50,101 nt of DNA from Acidimicrobiales bacterium (GCA_036378675.1 DASUWA010000006.1:1-50101), one strand, 5' to 3'. Numbered from the stretch's first letter, positions 1 through 9,743 are shown. Program-made: numbers and translations. Notes: generated by a model from the sequence alone, not told the origin.

Positions 1-1172
<1,172 letters not shown>

Positions 1173-1360
1173 GATCTGCGTTTCGGGCCATGAGCCCTCG
1201 ACGTAAATCTGTGTAAAGAGTGGTCGGTTTCTGGCGAGATCCCGACCAGTCACTGGCACAAGACAGACTTGTTGTCCGTCTCAATGCTGTACGAGGTTGA
1301 ACATCTCCGACACTCCAAATGGCGTGCCGTGATGCCCGCACTAGCTTTTGACTTCCTCTG

Positions 1361-1380
1361 TTCCGTTTTCAAGGAGCACT
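1361..1380 (-). promoter_or_regulatory. boxA-like rRNA antitermination site
   Basis: On the minus strand this reads TGCTCCTTGAAAAC, close to the bacterial boxA type (TGYTCTTTRAAAA) to which NusB/NusE bind in rRNA leaders. It lies ~190 nt before the 16S 5' end and downstream of the promoter, as expected. NusB itself is encoded at 46745-47182. Confidence 0.5.
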
Positions 1381-1511
1381 GCTGCGGGCCACACACAGGC
1401 CCCTGAAGAGGCCCGGCGGTGTGTCTCGCATTTTGGTCCCGCAGGCCGCAGCAGATCGCCGTAGCCGGTGGGACAGCCCCGCGTGCCAAAGGCCGTTCGG
1501 GGCGGCTTCTC

Positions 1512-1540
1512 AGCATACTGGAACCCGTGGAGGGTGTCAA
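1512..1540 (-). promoter_or_regulatory. rRNA promoter (sigma-70 type)
   Basis: On the minus strand, TTGACA (1535-1540) and TATGCT (1512-1517) are separated by exactly 17 nt, a near-consensus housekeeping promoter that reads into the 16S leader. Transcription would begin near 1505. A second, weaker TACGAT-like -10 lies further upstream near 1591 but has no convincing -35. Confidence 0.75.
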
Positions 1541-1661
1541 AGAACCTTGGCACTTGCTCCCCGGGGCAGGTCGCTTCGAAGCGAACGTTTATCGTACCAG
1601 GCCGGTCGTGGGACGTAGGCCGATCTGGCCGACCGGCTAACCCCCGACTGCCGCCGGCGAC

Positions 1662-2918
1662 TTATCCCCGAAGGACGACCCGCACGACGCCCGCCATGCT
1701 GTCCGTGGGGACCGGCACCACCTCGACGTTGAGCCCGGTGTGCGGGGCGACGACCATCATCCCGTTGCCGAGGTAGATCGCCACATGATCGACGAAGGTC
1801 GGGTCGTTTGGGTCATAGGTCCAGAACAGCAGGTCCCCCGGAGCGGCGGACGAGAGCGGGATGTGCTGCCCCGTCAAGAACTGCTCGGCCGCGGTCCGCG
1901 GCATCAGCACGCCTGCCTGGCGGTACGCCCATTGCACCAACCCGGAGCAGTCGAAGGAGCCAGGGCCCGCGGCGCCCCACACATATGGCTTGCCGACCTG
2001 GGAGAGCGCTGCCGCGATCAGGGAGGCCCGCCGCACGTTGTCGAGACCGGGACCGGTGATTTGGGGGATCTCGCTGAGGCGGAGCAGCTCGACGGTCGCT
2101 CCCGGGAGGGCCTGCTGGATCTCGTTGCGCAGCGTCACCCCGTCGACCGTCGGAGCGCTGATCACCGCGCCGGTGCGGGGCGCCAGCCCGAGGGGTGACG
2201 AGTAGTTCTGGTCGACCAGGAGGTCGACGCCCGGCAGGCCGAGCGAGGCGAAGGCCCCCATCCACCCCTGTACCGAGCCGTTGGTCCCGCCCGCCGGCGT
2301 TAGTGAGTCGAGCACGCCGAGCTGCAGCTTCTGGTCGGTCGCCATGTCGTACGACGAGACCAAGGCGCCGCCGGCGAGGTACTGCCACAACCGGTCGACC
2401 ACTGCGCTGGACTGCGGGGTGAAGGTCCTGAAGGTCGACGGGTTCACCCCGAAGGTGACTGCCTTGGCGCCGGCGAGGTTGACGGTGCCGGTGTCGACGA
2501 TCGTCGCGGCCTGAACGCCCCGCAGATGATCGAGCTTGCTCTCCGCGTCCCCGCTGATCGGGCTCTGGACCAACACAACCGCGTCGGGAGTGTGAACGGC
2601 TCCGGCGCTTCCGACGGCCGGCAAGTTGCCGGCGCTGGGCACCGGCAAGGCCTGGGGCGTCGGAGTGGGGGTTTGCGGGGCGCCCGTCGTGGTGGACGGC
2701 AACGACGAGTCCGTAAAGTCGCCCGAACCCGCCACCCGCAGCCCGGACGCTGCCGACCCTCTCGCCGCCGAGGACCCCTTACCGTTCAGTAACTTGCTGG
2801 AGAAGACGAGCGGTGAAGCGTCGGTCGCCCGGCGCCCTCCCGAAACGGCGAACGCGCTGATCGTGGACACGAGCAGCAGGAAGCCGACGCAGGCGGCAAG
2901 GACCTTCGGAAGTCTCAC
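1662..2918 (-). CDS. Secreted NlpC/P60 peptidoglycan hydrolase
   Basis: A probable cell-wall endopeptidase of 418 aa. The N-terminus (residues 1-28) is a signal peptide or membrane anchor, followed by a Ser/Thr/Pro-rich linker to about residue 110. The middle third (about 110-290) is not a typical lysin domain and loosely resembles the extracellular domains of FtsX/MacB-type permeases (inference). The C-terminal 123 residues are a complete NlpC/P60 domain, with catalytic Cys ~324 in FDCSGL, His ~378 in DHVAIYLGN and a third polar residue at His ~393. Start GTG at 2918 sits behind a GGAGG sequence. The gene lies between the DNA glycosylase and the rRNA promoter, all in the same direction. Confidence 0.9.
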   Translation of the reverse strand: MRLPKVLAACVGFLLLVSTISAFAVSGGRRATDASPLVFSSKLLNGKGSSAARGSAASGLRVAGSGDFTDSSLPSTTTGAPQTPTPTPQALPVPSAGNLPAVGSAGAVHTPDAVVLVQSPISGDAESKLDHLRGVQAATIVDTGTVNLAGAKAVTFGVNPSTFRTFTPQSSAVVDRLWQYLAGGALVSSYDMATDQKLQLGVLDSLTPAGGTNGSVQGWMGAFASLGLPGVDLLVDQNYSSPLGLAPRTGAVISAPTVDGVTLRNEIQQALPGATVELLRLSEIPQITGPGLDNVRRASLIAAALSQVGKPYVWGAAGPGSFDCSGLVQWAYRQAGVLMPRTAAEQFLTGQHIPLSSAAPGDLLFWTYDPNDPTFVDHVAIYLGNGMMVVAPHTGLNVEVVPVPTDSMAGVVRVVLRG

Positions 2919-3036
2919 CCGCCTCCGATCACTCGGGCCGGGTCACTCGGGGTCGGGCCTCTGGCGGCCCTCCGGGCGATGTATCACCCTTCCCGGTTCC
3001 CCTCCGTTCACCTGAATTCCTCCTAGCGGGGACGTT

Positions 3037-3669
3037 TCAGGCCCTTTTGCGTATCACAGAACGGGATAGGCCTGGGTGACCCTGGACCGTGAACCGCCAG
3101 GGCAGCTCGGTTGCCACCGAGATCCCGATGCGGGGGGTTCCGACGATTTCGGCCGGCGGGGGCGTCCCGTCGTCCTCGATCCAGAGCGGCGATGACCCGG
3201 TTGTCATGTCGATCCCGTCGAGCGACTTGTCGATGCCCATCGCCTGGCAAAGGCGTCCGGGACCGCGGCACAGGTCACGGTCGGACCGGTGGGCCTGCGT
3301 GGTCCATCGGGCGGCGCGCATCGTTTCAACACCCCGCTCAGGTGCCAGAGCCCGCAGTAAAACCGCCTGCGCCTCCCCCTCGTGCCCGCACACCACGTTG
3401 GCGCACCAGTGCATCCCGTAGCTGAAGTACACATACAGATGACCGCCGGCTTCGAACATCGCCTTGTTCCGCGGCGTCCTACCTCGAAAGGCGTGACTCG
3501 CCGGGTCCTGTTGTCCCCGGTAAGCCTCGACTTCGATGATTCGCCCGGCTCTCCCATCCGCCGCGACGAGGAGTTTGTTCAGCAACCCCTGAGCGACCAC
3601 CAGAGACGACTCCGAGAGGAAGGCCCGCCCAAGGCGCACCGGTCCGGCCGGCCGGCTAGGCGCCGTCAC
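3037..3669 (-). CDS. mpg: 3-methyladenine DNA glycosylase (AAG/MPG family)
   Basis: A base-excision repair enzyme that removes alkylated purines. The 210-aa protein matches the length and motifs of the monofunctional AAG family: EVEAYRG with the catalytic Glu (~48), YVYFSYGMHWCANVV, and CRGPGRLCQAMGI near residues 135-147. Start GTG at 3669 lies inside the end of argH (14-nt overlap), so it is probably the distal gene of the arginine operon and translated by coupling. It has no functional link to arginine synthesis that I know of. Nothing is missing from the fold. Confidence 0.93.
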   Translation of the reverse strand: MTAPSRPAGPVRLGRAFLSESSLVVAQGLLNKLLVAADGRAGRIIEVEAYRGQQDPASHAFRGRTPRNKAMFEAGGHLYVYFSYGMHWCANVVCGHEGEAQAVLLRALAPERGVETMRAARWTTQAHRSDRDLCRGPGRLCQAMGIDKSLDGIDMTTGSSPLWIEDDGTPPPAEIVGTPRIGISVATELPWRFTVQGHPGLSRSVIRKRA

Positions 3670-5050
3670 GAACGCCGAGTCGGCCCTCTACCTCGTCCAG
3701 GTGGGCAACGAACCGCTTCAGCTGCCGGGCAACCGGACGAGGTCCGGCTCCGCCGGGACTGGTGCGGCGGGTGACAGCCACGCCGGGGGCGAGCAGCTCA
3801 ACTGCTTCGGAACCGAGTGCCGGATGCGATTCGACCAGCTCGGCTAGCGGTACGTGCCTTTCCATCGAGTCCCGGACGAGACCGCCGACGATGCCGTGCG
3901 CCTGGCGGAACGGCATGCCGCGTTCGACGAGCCACTCCGCCAGATCGACCGCGGCCGCGTACGGGGTGTCGGCTGCCTCGCGCATCCGCTCCAGGTTCCA
4001 GGCGGCGGTTGACAGCAGCCCGCGGATAGCCGCGACGCCTCGGGTCACCTGGTCGAGCGCATCGAAAAGGGGCTCCTTGTCCTCTTGGAGATCGCGGTTG
4101 TAGGACAGAGGTAGGCCCTTCAAGGTGGCAAGCAGGCCGGTGAGATTCCCGATCAGCCTTCCGGACCGTCCCCTGGCCAGCTCAGCGATATCGGGGTTCT
4201 TCTTTTGCGGAAGCATCGAACTTCCCGTCGCGTAAGCGTCCGCGAGCGACATGAAGCCGAACTCGTCACTCGACCACAGGACGATCTCTTCTCCCAACCT
4301 CGAAAGGTGCACTCCGATAAGGGCCAAGTCGAACAGCGCTTCTGCGACGAAGTCGCGGTCGGAGACGGCGTCGAGAGAGTTCTCGAATCGCGACGCGAAG
4401 CCCAGCTCGGCGGCAACGAGATCCGGGTCGAGCGGGAGCGAAGTGCCGGCCAGCGCCCCGGCCCCGAGCGGGGATACGTCGAGTCGCCGGCGGGTGTCGT
4501 CGATCCGGTCGACGTCCCTCGAGAACGCCCACCCATGCGCCAGAAGATGGTGAGCCAGAAGGACGGGCTGCGCTCGCTGCAAGTGGGTGTAGCCAGGGAG
4601 GTAGGAGTCGCCCGCCTCCTCCGCCAGTTCGGCGAGGACCCGTTGCAGCTCGACGAGCCGCCGAGCCACTTCCTTCAGTTCGCGCTTGGTGAACAGCCGG
4701 AGGTCGGTGGCGATCTGGTCGTTCCGGCTTCGCCCGGTATGAAGGCGCGCACCGACTTCGCCGGCAAGTTCAGTCACCCGCCGCTCGATCGCGGTGTGGA
4801 CGTCCTCGTCTCCCGGCTTGAACGCGAACGAGTTGGACGCAAGCTCATCGGCAACCCGATCGAGAGCAGCAATCAGGATCCGCCCGTCCGAGTCGGTCAG
4901 GATCCCGGCCGATACCAGACCGCGAACGTGCGCGCGCGATCCCTCGACGTCATCGGATGCGAGCCGCCGGTCAAAGGCCAAGCTCACCGTGTACGAGAGC
5001 AACTCGTCAGCGGGGGTCTCGGCCCCGAAACGGCCCTGCCAAAGCGTCAT
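3656..5050 (-). CDS. argH: Argininosuccinate lyase
   Basis: Last enzyme of arginine synthesis: argininosuccinate to arginine plus fumarate. 464 aa from ATG 5050, typical for the fumarase/aspartase superfamily. Visible motifs are SRNDQ (~108-112), GYTHLQ with its catalytic-region His (~155) and the flexible signature loop GSSMLPQKKNPD (276-287) carrying the catalytic Ser. A TTG at 5059 would add three residues; the ATG is preferred because family members begin MxLWxGRF. The ATG overlaps the stop of a small upstream ORF (see 5047-5085), and no strong Shine-Dalgarno is visible, so coupling from upstream is plausible. Confidence 0.97.
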   Translation of the reverse strand: MTLWQGRFGAETPADELLSYTVSLAFDRRLASDDVEGSRAHVRGLVSAGILTDSDGRILIAALDRVADELASNSFAFKPGDEDVHTAIERRVTELAGEVGARLHTGRSRNDQIATDLRLFTKRELKEVARRLVELQRVLAELAEEAGDSYLPGYTHLQRAQPVLLAHHLLAHGWAFSRDVDRIDDTRRRLDVSPLGAGALAGTSLPLDPDLVAAELGFASRFENSLDAVSDRDFVAEALFDLALIGVHLSRLGEEIVLWSSDEFGFMSLADAYATGSSMLPQKKNPDIAELARGRSGRLIGNLTGLLATLKGLPLSYNRDLQEDKEPLFDALDQVTRGVAAIRGLLSTAAWNLERMREAADTPYAAAVDLAEWLVERGMPFRQAHGIVGGLVRDSMERHVPLAELVESHPALGSEAVELLAPGVAVTRRTSPGGAGPRPVARQLKRFVAHLDEVEGRLGVRDGA

Positions 5051-5085
5051 GCCACCCAACCCATCATTCAGGACGAATCAATCAT
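5047..5085 (-). other. Two micro-ORFs bridging argG and argH
   Basis: In the 57-nt argG-argH gap the minus strand reads ATG ATT GAT TCG TCC TGA (5068-5085), then with no gap a second ORF, ATG ATG GGT TGG GTG GCA TGA (5047-5067). The stop of the second overlaps the argH ATG as ATGA. This could hand ribosomes from one ORF to the next. Such short ORFs can arise by chance; the exact junctions are what is notable. Confidence 0.35.
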
Positions 5086-5107
5086 GCCAACGGAGACGAG
5101 GGAATGG

Positions 5108-6304
5108 TCAGCTGCGACCTTTCACCTGGCGGGCTGCCCAAGTCGACACCCCGAGACCCCACAGCCGGACAAATCCCTCGGCGTCCTGGTGGCGAAAACG
5201 ATCCGCCGCCTCGTATGTCGCAAGTGAATAGTCGTATAGACCGACATCGCTCCGGCGCCCTGCGACGATGCAACGCCCCGGCAGCTCGCACCGCAACCGC
5301 ACGTCACCGGTGACGTACTTCTGGCTCTCCTCCACGAACGCGTCGAGTGCCTGCTTGAGCGGTGAATACCAAAGGCCGTCGTAAACCAACTCGGCGTAGC
5401 GCGGTTCGAGACGCGCCTTCTCGTGGGCGAGGTCGCGTTCGAGGGTGAGATCCTCCAGGTCGGCGTGAGCCATCAGCAGCGCCAGCGCGCCCGGACACTC
5501 GTACACCTCACGGCTCTTGATCCCGACTCGCCGGTTCTCGATCATGTCGATCCGGCCCCACCCGTACGAACCAACGGTGCGATCGACTTCCGCGATCAGT
5601 TCGGTCAACGACATTGGTTTACCGTCGAGCGCAACCGGCAGTCCTCGCTCGAAGCTGATGACCAGCTCGGTCGGGCCGGTCGCGGTAGGAGTGGTCAGCT
5701 CGAAGACGTCTTCCGGCGGCTGCTCCCACGGGTCCTCGAGAATTCCGCACTCGATGGTCCGGCCCCAGAGGTTCTGGTCGATGCTGTACGGGCTCGACTT
5801 GGTGACCGTGATCGGGATGCCCCACTTCTCTGCCAGCTCGATCGACTGTTCACGAGTGATCCCCCAGCCCCGCACCGGAGCGATCACTTCCAAATCGGGC
5901 GCAAGAGCAGCGGTCGACACCTCGAACCGGACCTGGTCGTTGCCCTTACCCGTGCATCCGTGGGCCACCGCGTCGGCTCCGTGGGCGCGGGCTGTTTCGA
6001 CCAGGTACTTCACGATTATCGGCCGCGACAACGACGAGATCAGCGGATACTTCCCCTCGTACTTCGCGTTGGCCTTGAGCGCGGGTGCCACGAACTCGTT
6101 GGCGTACTCCTCGCGCAGGTCCAGAACGATCGACTCGCTGGCTCCAGCAGCGAGTGCGCGCCGCTTGATCGCATCCCAGTCCCCACCCTGGCCGACGTCG
6201 GCGGCGAGCGCGATCACCTCGACGTTCATCTCTTCGATCATCCAGCGGACCGCGACGGAAGTATCCAGACCACCGCTGTAGGCCAGCACGACTCGTTTTG
6301 CCAT
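5108..6304 (-). CDS. argG: Argininosuccinate synthase
   Basis: ATP-dependent condensation of citrulline and aspartate. 398 aa, the usual length for the type without a C-terminal extension. The N-terminus carries the N-type ATP pyrophosphatase P-loop AYSGGLDTS (8-16). GCTGKGNDQ (~114-122) and the GRTIECGILED segment are also intact. The ATG at 6304 abuts the argR stop with no spacer and has GGAAG just upstream. It is followed by a 57-nt gap to argH that holds micro-ORFs. Confidence 0.98.
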   Translation of the reverse strand: MAKRVVLAYSGGLDTSVAVRWMIEEMNVEVIALAADVGQGGDWDAIKRRALAAGASESIVLDLREEYANEFVAPALKANAKYEGKYPLISSLSRPIIVKYLVETARAHGADAVAHGCTGKGNDQVRFEVSTAALAPDLEVIAPVRGWGITREQSIELAEKWGIPITVTKSSPYSIDQNLWGRTIECGILEDPWEQPPEDVFELTTPTATGPTELVISFERGLPVALDGKPMSLTELIAEVDRTVGSYGWGRIDMIENRRVGIKSREVYECPGALALLMAHADLEDLTLERDLAHEKARLEPRYAELVYDGLWYSPLKQALDAFVEESQKYVTGDVRLRCELPGRCIVAGRRSDVGLYDYSLATYEAADRFRHQDAEGFVRLWGLGVSTWAARQVKGRS

Positions 6305-6793
6305 CTAGCTTCCTCTTCCTCCGTTGTACAAACCTGCCAGCCCGCCGAGTTGCCGTGCCAGCGCGGCGCCGCCAGTCTTCTCGGCGGCGACCACGATGAT
6401 GGTGTCGTCCCCTGCGACGGTTCCAATGATCTCTTTCAGAGCGGCCCGGTCGAGGGCGGACGCCACCACGTGGGCTGAGCCCGGCGGTGTCCTTACGACG
6501 ACAAGATTCGCCGACGAGACAACGTCGACGACCCAGTCACCGAGAACGCGACGTAAGTGCTCCTCTGGGGCCAAGCGATCCTTGGGAAGCTCGGGTACCG
6601 CGTATACCGGGTCCCCTCGTGCGGCGCGGACCTTCACGGCTCCGATCTCCTCGAGGTCCCTCGATACCGTCGCTTGAGTGGCTTCGACCCCCGCAGCTGC
6701 GAGGAGATCGACGAGCTGCGACTGGCTGGTCACCGCGTTCTGCTCGATGAGCTGCTCGATGCGATGCTGCCGCTGCGTCTTGGAGAGCTTCAA
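6305..6793 (-). CDS. argR: Arginine repressor ArgR
   Basis: Transcriptional regulator that binds ARG boxes with arginine as co-repressor. 162 aa. The N-terminal winged helix-turn-helix (about 1-70) ends in the family segment QATVSRDLEEIGAVKV, and the C-terminal hexamerisation/arginine-binding domain includes the GTVAGDDTI region. The start is TTG 6793: it overlaps the argF stop as TTGA, has a GGGGG Shine-Dalgarno about 6 nt upstream, and gives the family-like start MKLSKTQRQHRI. Upstream reading in this frame is argF antiframe. Its likely target is the palindrome before argC at 10794-10807. Confidence 0.95.
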   Translation of the reverse strand: MKLSKTQRQHRIEQLIEQNAVTSQSQLVDLLAAAGVEATQATVSRDLEEIGAVKVRAARGDPVYAVPELPKDRLAPEEHLRRVLGDWVVDVVSSANLVVVRTPPGSAHVVASALDRAALKEIIGTVAGDDTIIVVAAEKTGGAALARQLGGLAGLYNGGRGS

Positions 6794-7686
6794 CGGGTCC
6801 CCCGTTGTACTAGCCACCAGAGGAGGCCACGCGCCGCGTGCATCCTGTTTTCCGCCTGATCCCAAACGACGCTCGCCGGCCCGTCGATGACTCCTGCGCT
6901 GACCTCGAGCCCGCGATGCGCGGGAAGGCAGTGCAAGAAGATCGCGTCCTTCGCGGCCTTCGACATCAGTTCTTCGTCGACCTGGTAGCCGGCGAAAGCG
7001 TCTGCGCGCGATTGGGACTCCGATTCCTGTCCCATCGACACCCACACATCCGTGTACACAGCATCCGCTCCCTCGACGGCCTCGACCGGGTCTTTCGTGG
7101 CGAGAACCGACACTCCGTACGAAAGCGCTCCGTCGGCCGTCGTCGCGTCGAGCTCGTGGCCCACCGGGGTGGCCAGCCGGATATTCACGCCGGCCATCGC
7201 GCACGCCAAGGTGAGGCTGCGTGCCACGTTGTTTCCGTCTCCGACCCAAGCGACCGTCCGCCCCTTCAAGCTTCCCCAGTGCTGCCGCAAGGTCAGAAGG
7301 TCGGCCAGCGCTTGACAAGGATGTGACCAGTCGGACAGCAAGTTGACGACGGGCACCTCGCCGACACGCCGCATCGACTCGAGTAGACCATGCTCGAACA
7401 CCCTCGCTGCCAGGACGGCGTGGTACCGGGCCAGAACGCGGGTGACGTCCTCGACCGTTTCGCGCTCGCCGATCCCGATCTCGTCCCCCCGGATGGTTAC
7501 CGAATGCCCGCCGAGTTGGAATACCGCCATCTCGGTTGAGTTGCGGGTCCGGTTCGACGGCTTCTCGAATATGAGCGCGACGCCGCGCCCGGCAAGCACC
7601 GGTGGGGGCGACTTGGTTTCGGCCAGGTCAAGAACCGTCTGCAACTCTTCAGGGGTCAGGTCGTCTACTTCAAGGAAGTGCCGCAT
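6790..7686 (-). CDS. argF: Ornithine carbamoyltransferase
   Basis: Makes citrulline from ornithine and carbamoyl phosphate. 298 aa, slightly short for the family. The carbamoyl-phosphate loop is SNRTR (~45-49), where most relatives have STRTR. HPCQALADL, the DGNNVARS segment and the ornithine-binding HCLPAHRG loop are intact. I recall the Asn variant in some actinobacterial relatives, so it need not be inactivating. The gene starts 6 nt after the argD stop and ends in a 4-nt overlap with argR. The pathway's carbamoyl phosphate would come from carAB at 36201-40677. Confidence 0.96.
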   Translation of the reverse strand: MRHFLEVDDLTPEELQTVLDLAETKSPPPVLAGRGVALIFEKPSNRTRNSTEMAVFQLGGHSVTIRGDEIGIGERETVEDVTRVLARYHAVLAARVFEHGLLESMRRVGEVPVVNLLSDWSHPCQALADLLTLRQHWGSLKGRTVAWVGDGNNVARSLTLACAMAGVNIRLATPVGHELDATTADGALSYGVSVLATKDPVEAVEGADAVYTDVWVSMGQESESQSRADAFAGYQVDEELMSKAAKDAIFLHCLPAHRGLEVSAGVIDGPASVVWDQAENRMHAARGLLWWLVQRGTR

Positions 7687-7692
7687 CTTCAG

Positions 7693-8865
7693 TCAGTGAG
7701 TATCCGTTTGCTCCGCAATCGTGGCGATCGCGCCGGCGAGGATTGCAACTGCTTCGTCCATCTCGGAGTCGGTGACGAGGAGTGAGGGGGCCAGCCGCAA
7801 GGCGGACGCGGTCACCGCGTTGACGACCAGTCCCGCAGCGAGCGCAGCTGAAGCGACGTCCGACGCCTTTTTCCCCTCCTCGAGCTCGACCGCCAGGAGA
7901 AGGCCCATACCCCGAACCTCTTTCACACCTGGAACCTTGGACAGAGATTCGTTCAGGTGTGTACCGGCCCGCCGCGCACGAGCCGGGACGTCTTCGGACT
8001 GCATCACCTCGAGCACGGCACGCGCCGCCGCAGTAGCCAGAGGCTGACCGCCGAATGTGGTGGCGTGGTCCCCGGGCACGAACGCGGATGCCACGTCCTC
8101 ACGAGCCCAGCAGGCCCCGATAGGAACTCCGTTCCCGAGAGCCTTCGCCATAGTCACGACGTCGGGGCGGATGCCGTAGTGCTGGAACCCGAACCATTCG
8201 CCGGTCCGCCCGAGGCCTGTTTGGACCTCGTCGACGATCATCAGCAGCCCTCTCTCGTCACACAACTCCCTCACCGCCCCGAAATAGTCGGCGCCCGCCG
8301 GGTTCACTCCCCCCTCGCCTTGCACCGGTTCCAAGAGGATCGCGGCGACCGATGGGTCGACTGCAGCGGACAGCGCGTCGAGATCCCGCCAGGCGACGTG
8401 GCGGAACCCTTCGGGGAGAGGCTGAAAGGGCTCGTGCTTCGTGGGTTGGCCTGTTGCGTGAAGTGTGGCGAGGGTCCGTCCGTGGAACGAGCCGTACGCG
8501 CTGACCACGGCGTACCGGCCGCGCCCCGCCCACTTCCTGGCGAGCTTTATCGCGGCCTCGTTGGCTTCGGCACCGCTGTTGCAGAAAAAGACCCGGCCGT
8601 CTCCGGCGTTCACCAAACGGTCGAGAGTGGCCGCCACCTCGCGTTGCGGGATGGTGCCGAACAGGTTGGAGACGTGCAACAGGGTTCGAGCTTGGTCGCA
8701 AATAGCGTCGGCTACCGCGGGGTGCGCATGTCCAAGCGAGGTGACCGCGAGGCCGCTCAGAAAATCGAGGTATTCGTTGCCGGCGCCGTCCCACAGTCTG
8801 CTTCCCGCGCCGCGCACGAACGTGACCGGAGCCGGCGGGTAGGTATTCATGAGCCGGTCGCTCAT
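7693..8865 (-). CDS. argD: Acetylornithine aminotransferase
   Basis: PLP-dependent class III aminotransferase converting N-acetylglutamate semialdehyde to N-acetylornithine. 390 aa from ATG 8865, which overlaps the argB stop as ATGA and is preceded by GGTGAG. Key segments are NSGAEANEAAIK (~95-106), the DEVQTGLGRTG stretch and the Schiff-base lysine in MAKALGNGVP. An ORF extension upstream of 8865 is argB antiframe. A second ATG at 8850 is a less likely start. It could also act in lysine synthesis as DapC, as in some bacteria. Confidence 0.96.
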   Translation of the reverse strand: MSDRLMNTYPPAPVTFVRGAGSRLWDGAGNEYLDFLSGLAVTSLGHAHPAVADAICDQARTLLHVSNLFGTIPQREVAATLDRLVNAGDGRVFFCNSGAEANEAAIKLARKWAGRGRYAVVSAYGSFHGRTLATLHATGQPTKHEPFQPLPEGFRHVAWRDLDALSAAVDPSVAAILLEPVQGEGGVNPAGADYFGAVRELCDERGLLMIVDEVQTGLGRTGEWFGFQHYGIRPDVVTMAKALGNGVPIGACWAREDVASAFVPGDHATTFGGQPLATAAARAVLEVMQSEDVPARARRAGTHLNESLSKVPGVKEVRGMGLLLAVELEEGKKASDVASAALAAGLVVNAVTASALRLAPSLLVTDSEMDEAVAILAGAIATIAEQTDTH

Positions 8866-9743
8866 TGGGCGCTCACCATCGTTCCGATTCCCTCCCTGGT
8901 GAAGATCTCCAACAGGAGCGCGTGCGCTTCGCGCCCGTCGAGGATGTGCGCTTGACCGACGCCATTCCGGACGGCGCGAAGGCATGAGCGCGCCTTGGGG
9001 ATCATGCCTCCTGCGACGGTGCCCTCGTCCAGCATCGCTTCCAGATCGTCGGGCCCAGCGGAGGAGACGCGCGTCGCGGGATCATCCCGGTCCCGCCGTA
9101 TGCCATCGACGTCGGTGAGGTAGACGAGCTTCGCTGCTCTCACAGCTTCGGCGATCGCGCCGGCGGCCGTGTCGGCGTTGATGTTGTAGGCCTGGCCGGT
9201 TTCGTCGGTGCCGATGGTAGCGACCACTGGGATGAGATTCTCGGCTAGCAAACGGTTGAGCAGATCGGGATTCACCGATACGACGTCGCCGACGAAGCCG
9301 AGAGCCGGATCTCTCGCTTCCGCGCTGATCAGACCTGCGTCCTCGCCGGAAACTCCGACCGCGAGCGGCCCGTGAACGTTGACCGCAGAAACGATGTCCC
9401 GATTGATCTTGCCGACGAGGACCATGCGTGCAATGTCGAGAGTCTCTGCGTCGGTGACACGAAGCCCGTCGACGAACTCTGGCACCTTGCCGAGTCGCTG
9501 CATGAGCTCGCCGATCTGCGGGCCCCCGCCGTGGACGACCAGGGGCCTCATGCCCACCGATCGCATGAGCACGACGTCGCTCGCGAACGATGCAAGCGCG
9601 TCATCATTACGGTCTCCCGCGAGGGCATTACCGCCGTACTTCACGACGACCACCCTTCCCCAGAAACGCCGGATGTACGGAAGAGCCTCGATGAGGATCC
9701 CCGCTTTGAGCGAGGGGGAGACGTCGGCGATCGTTTCGGTCAT
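8862..9743 (-). CDS. argB: Acetylglutamate kinase
   Basis: Phosphorylates N-acetylglutamate, usually the arginine-feedback-regulated step. 293 aa from ATG 9743, which overlaps the argC stop as ATGA. Amino-acid-kinase motifs are VVKYGGNAL (~33-41), VHGGGPQI (~69-76) and YNINADTAAGAIA (substrate and phosphate binding). The N-terminal helix with ALPYIRRF is typical of arginine-sensitive hexameric enzymes. In most actinobacteria argJ sits between argC and argB; here the two overlap directly, so argJ is absent from this operon. Confidence 0.97.
   Translation of the reverse strand: MTETIADVSPSLKAGILIEALPYIRRFWGRVVVVKYGGNALAGDRNDDALASFASDVVLMRSVGMRPLVVHGGGPQIGELMQRLGKVPEFVDGLRVTDAETLDIARMVLVGKINRDIVSAVNVHGPLAVGVSGEDAGLISAEARDPALGFVGDVVSVNPDLLNRLLAENLIPVVATIGTDETGQAYNINADTAAGAIAEAVRAAKLVYLTDVDGIRRDRDDPATRVSSAGPDDLEAMLDEGTVAGGMIPKARSCLRAVRNGVGQAHILDGREAHALLLEIFTREGIGTMVSAQ

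Larger units (their letters stand above)
1173..1661 (-). other. 16S rRNA leader and promoter region
   Basis: This 489-nt gap between the NlpC/P60 gene and the 16S gene holds a near-consensus promoter (1512-1540), a boxA-like antitermination site (1361-1380) and an untranslated leader of about 330 nt. I see no tRNA and no coding sequence. The short ORFs here are unconvincing. Confidence 0.7.

Noticed and set aside
1585-1600. Second rRNA promoter with TACGAT -10
   Set aside because: No recognisable -35 at 16-18 nt.
4205-6478. Long plus-strand ORFs (340 and 351 codons) opposite argH and argG/argR
   Set aside because: High-GC antisense frames of clear minus-strand genes, with no family motifs or ribosome sites.
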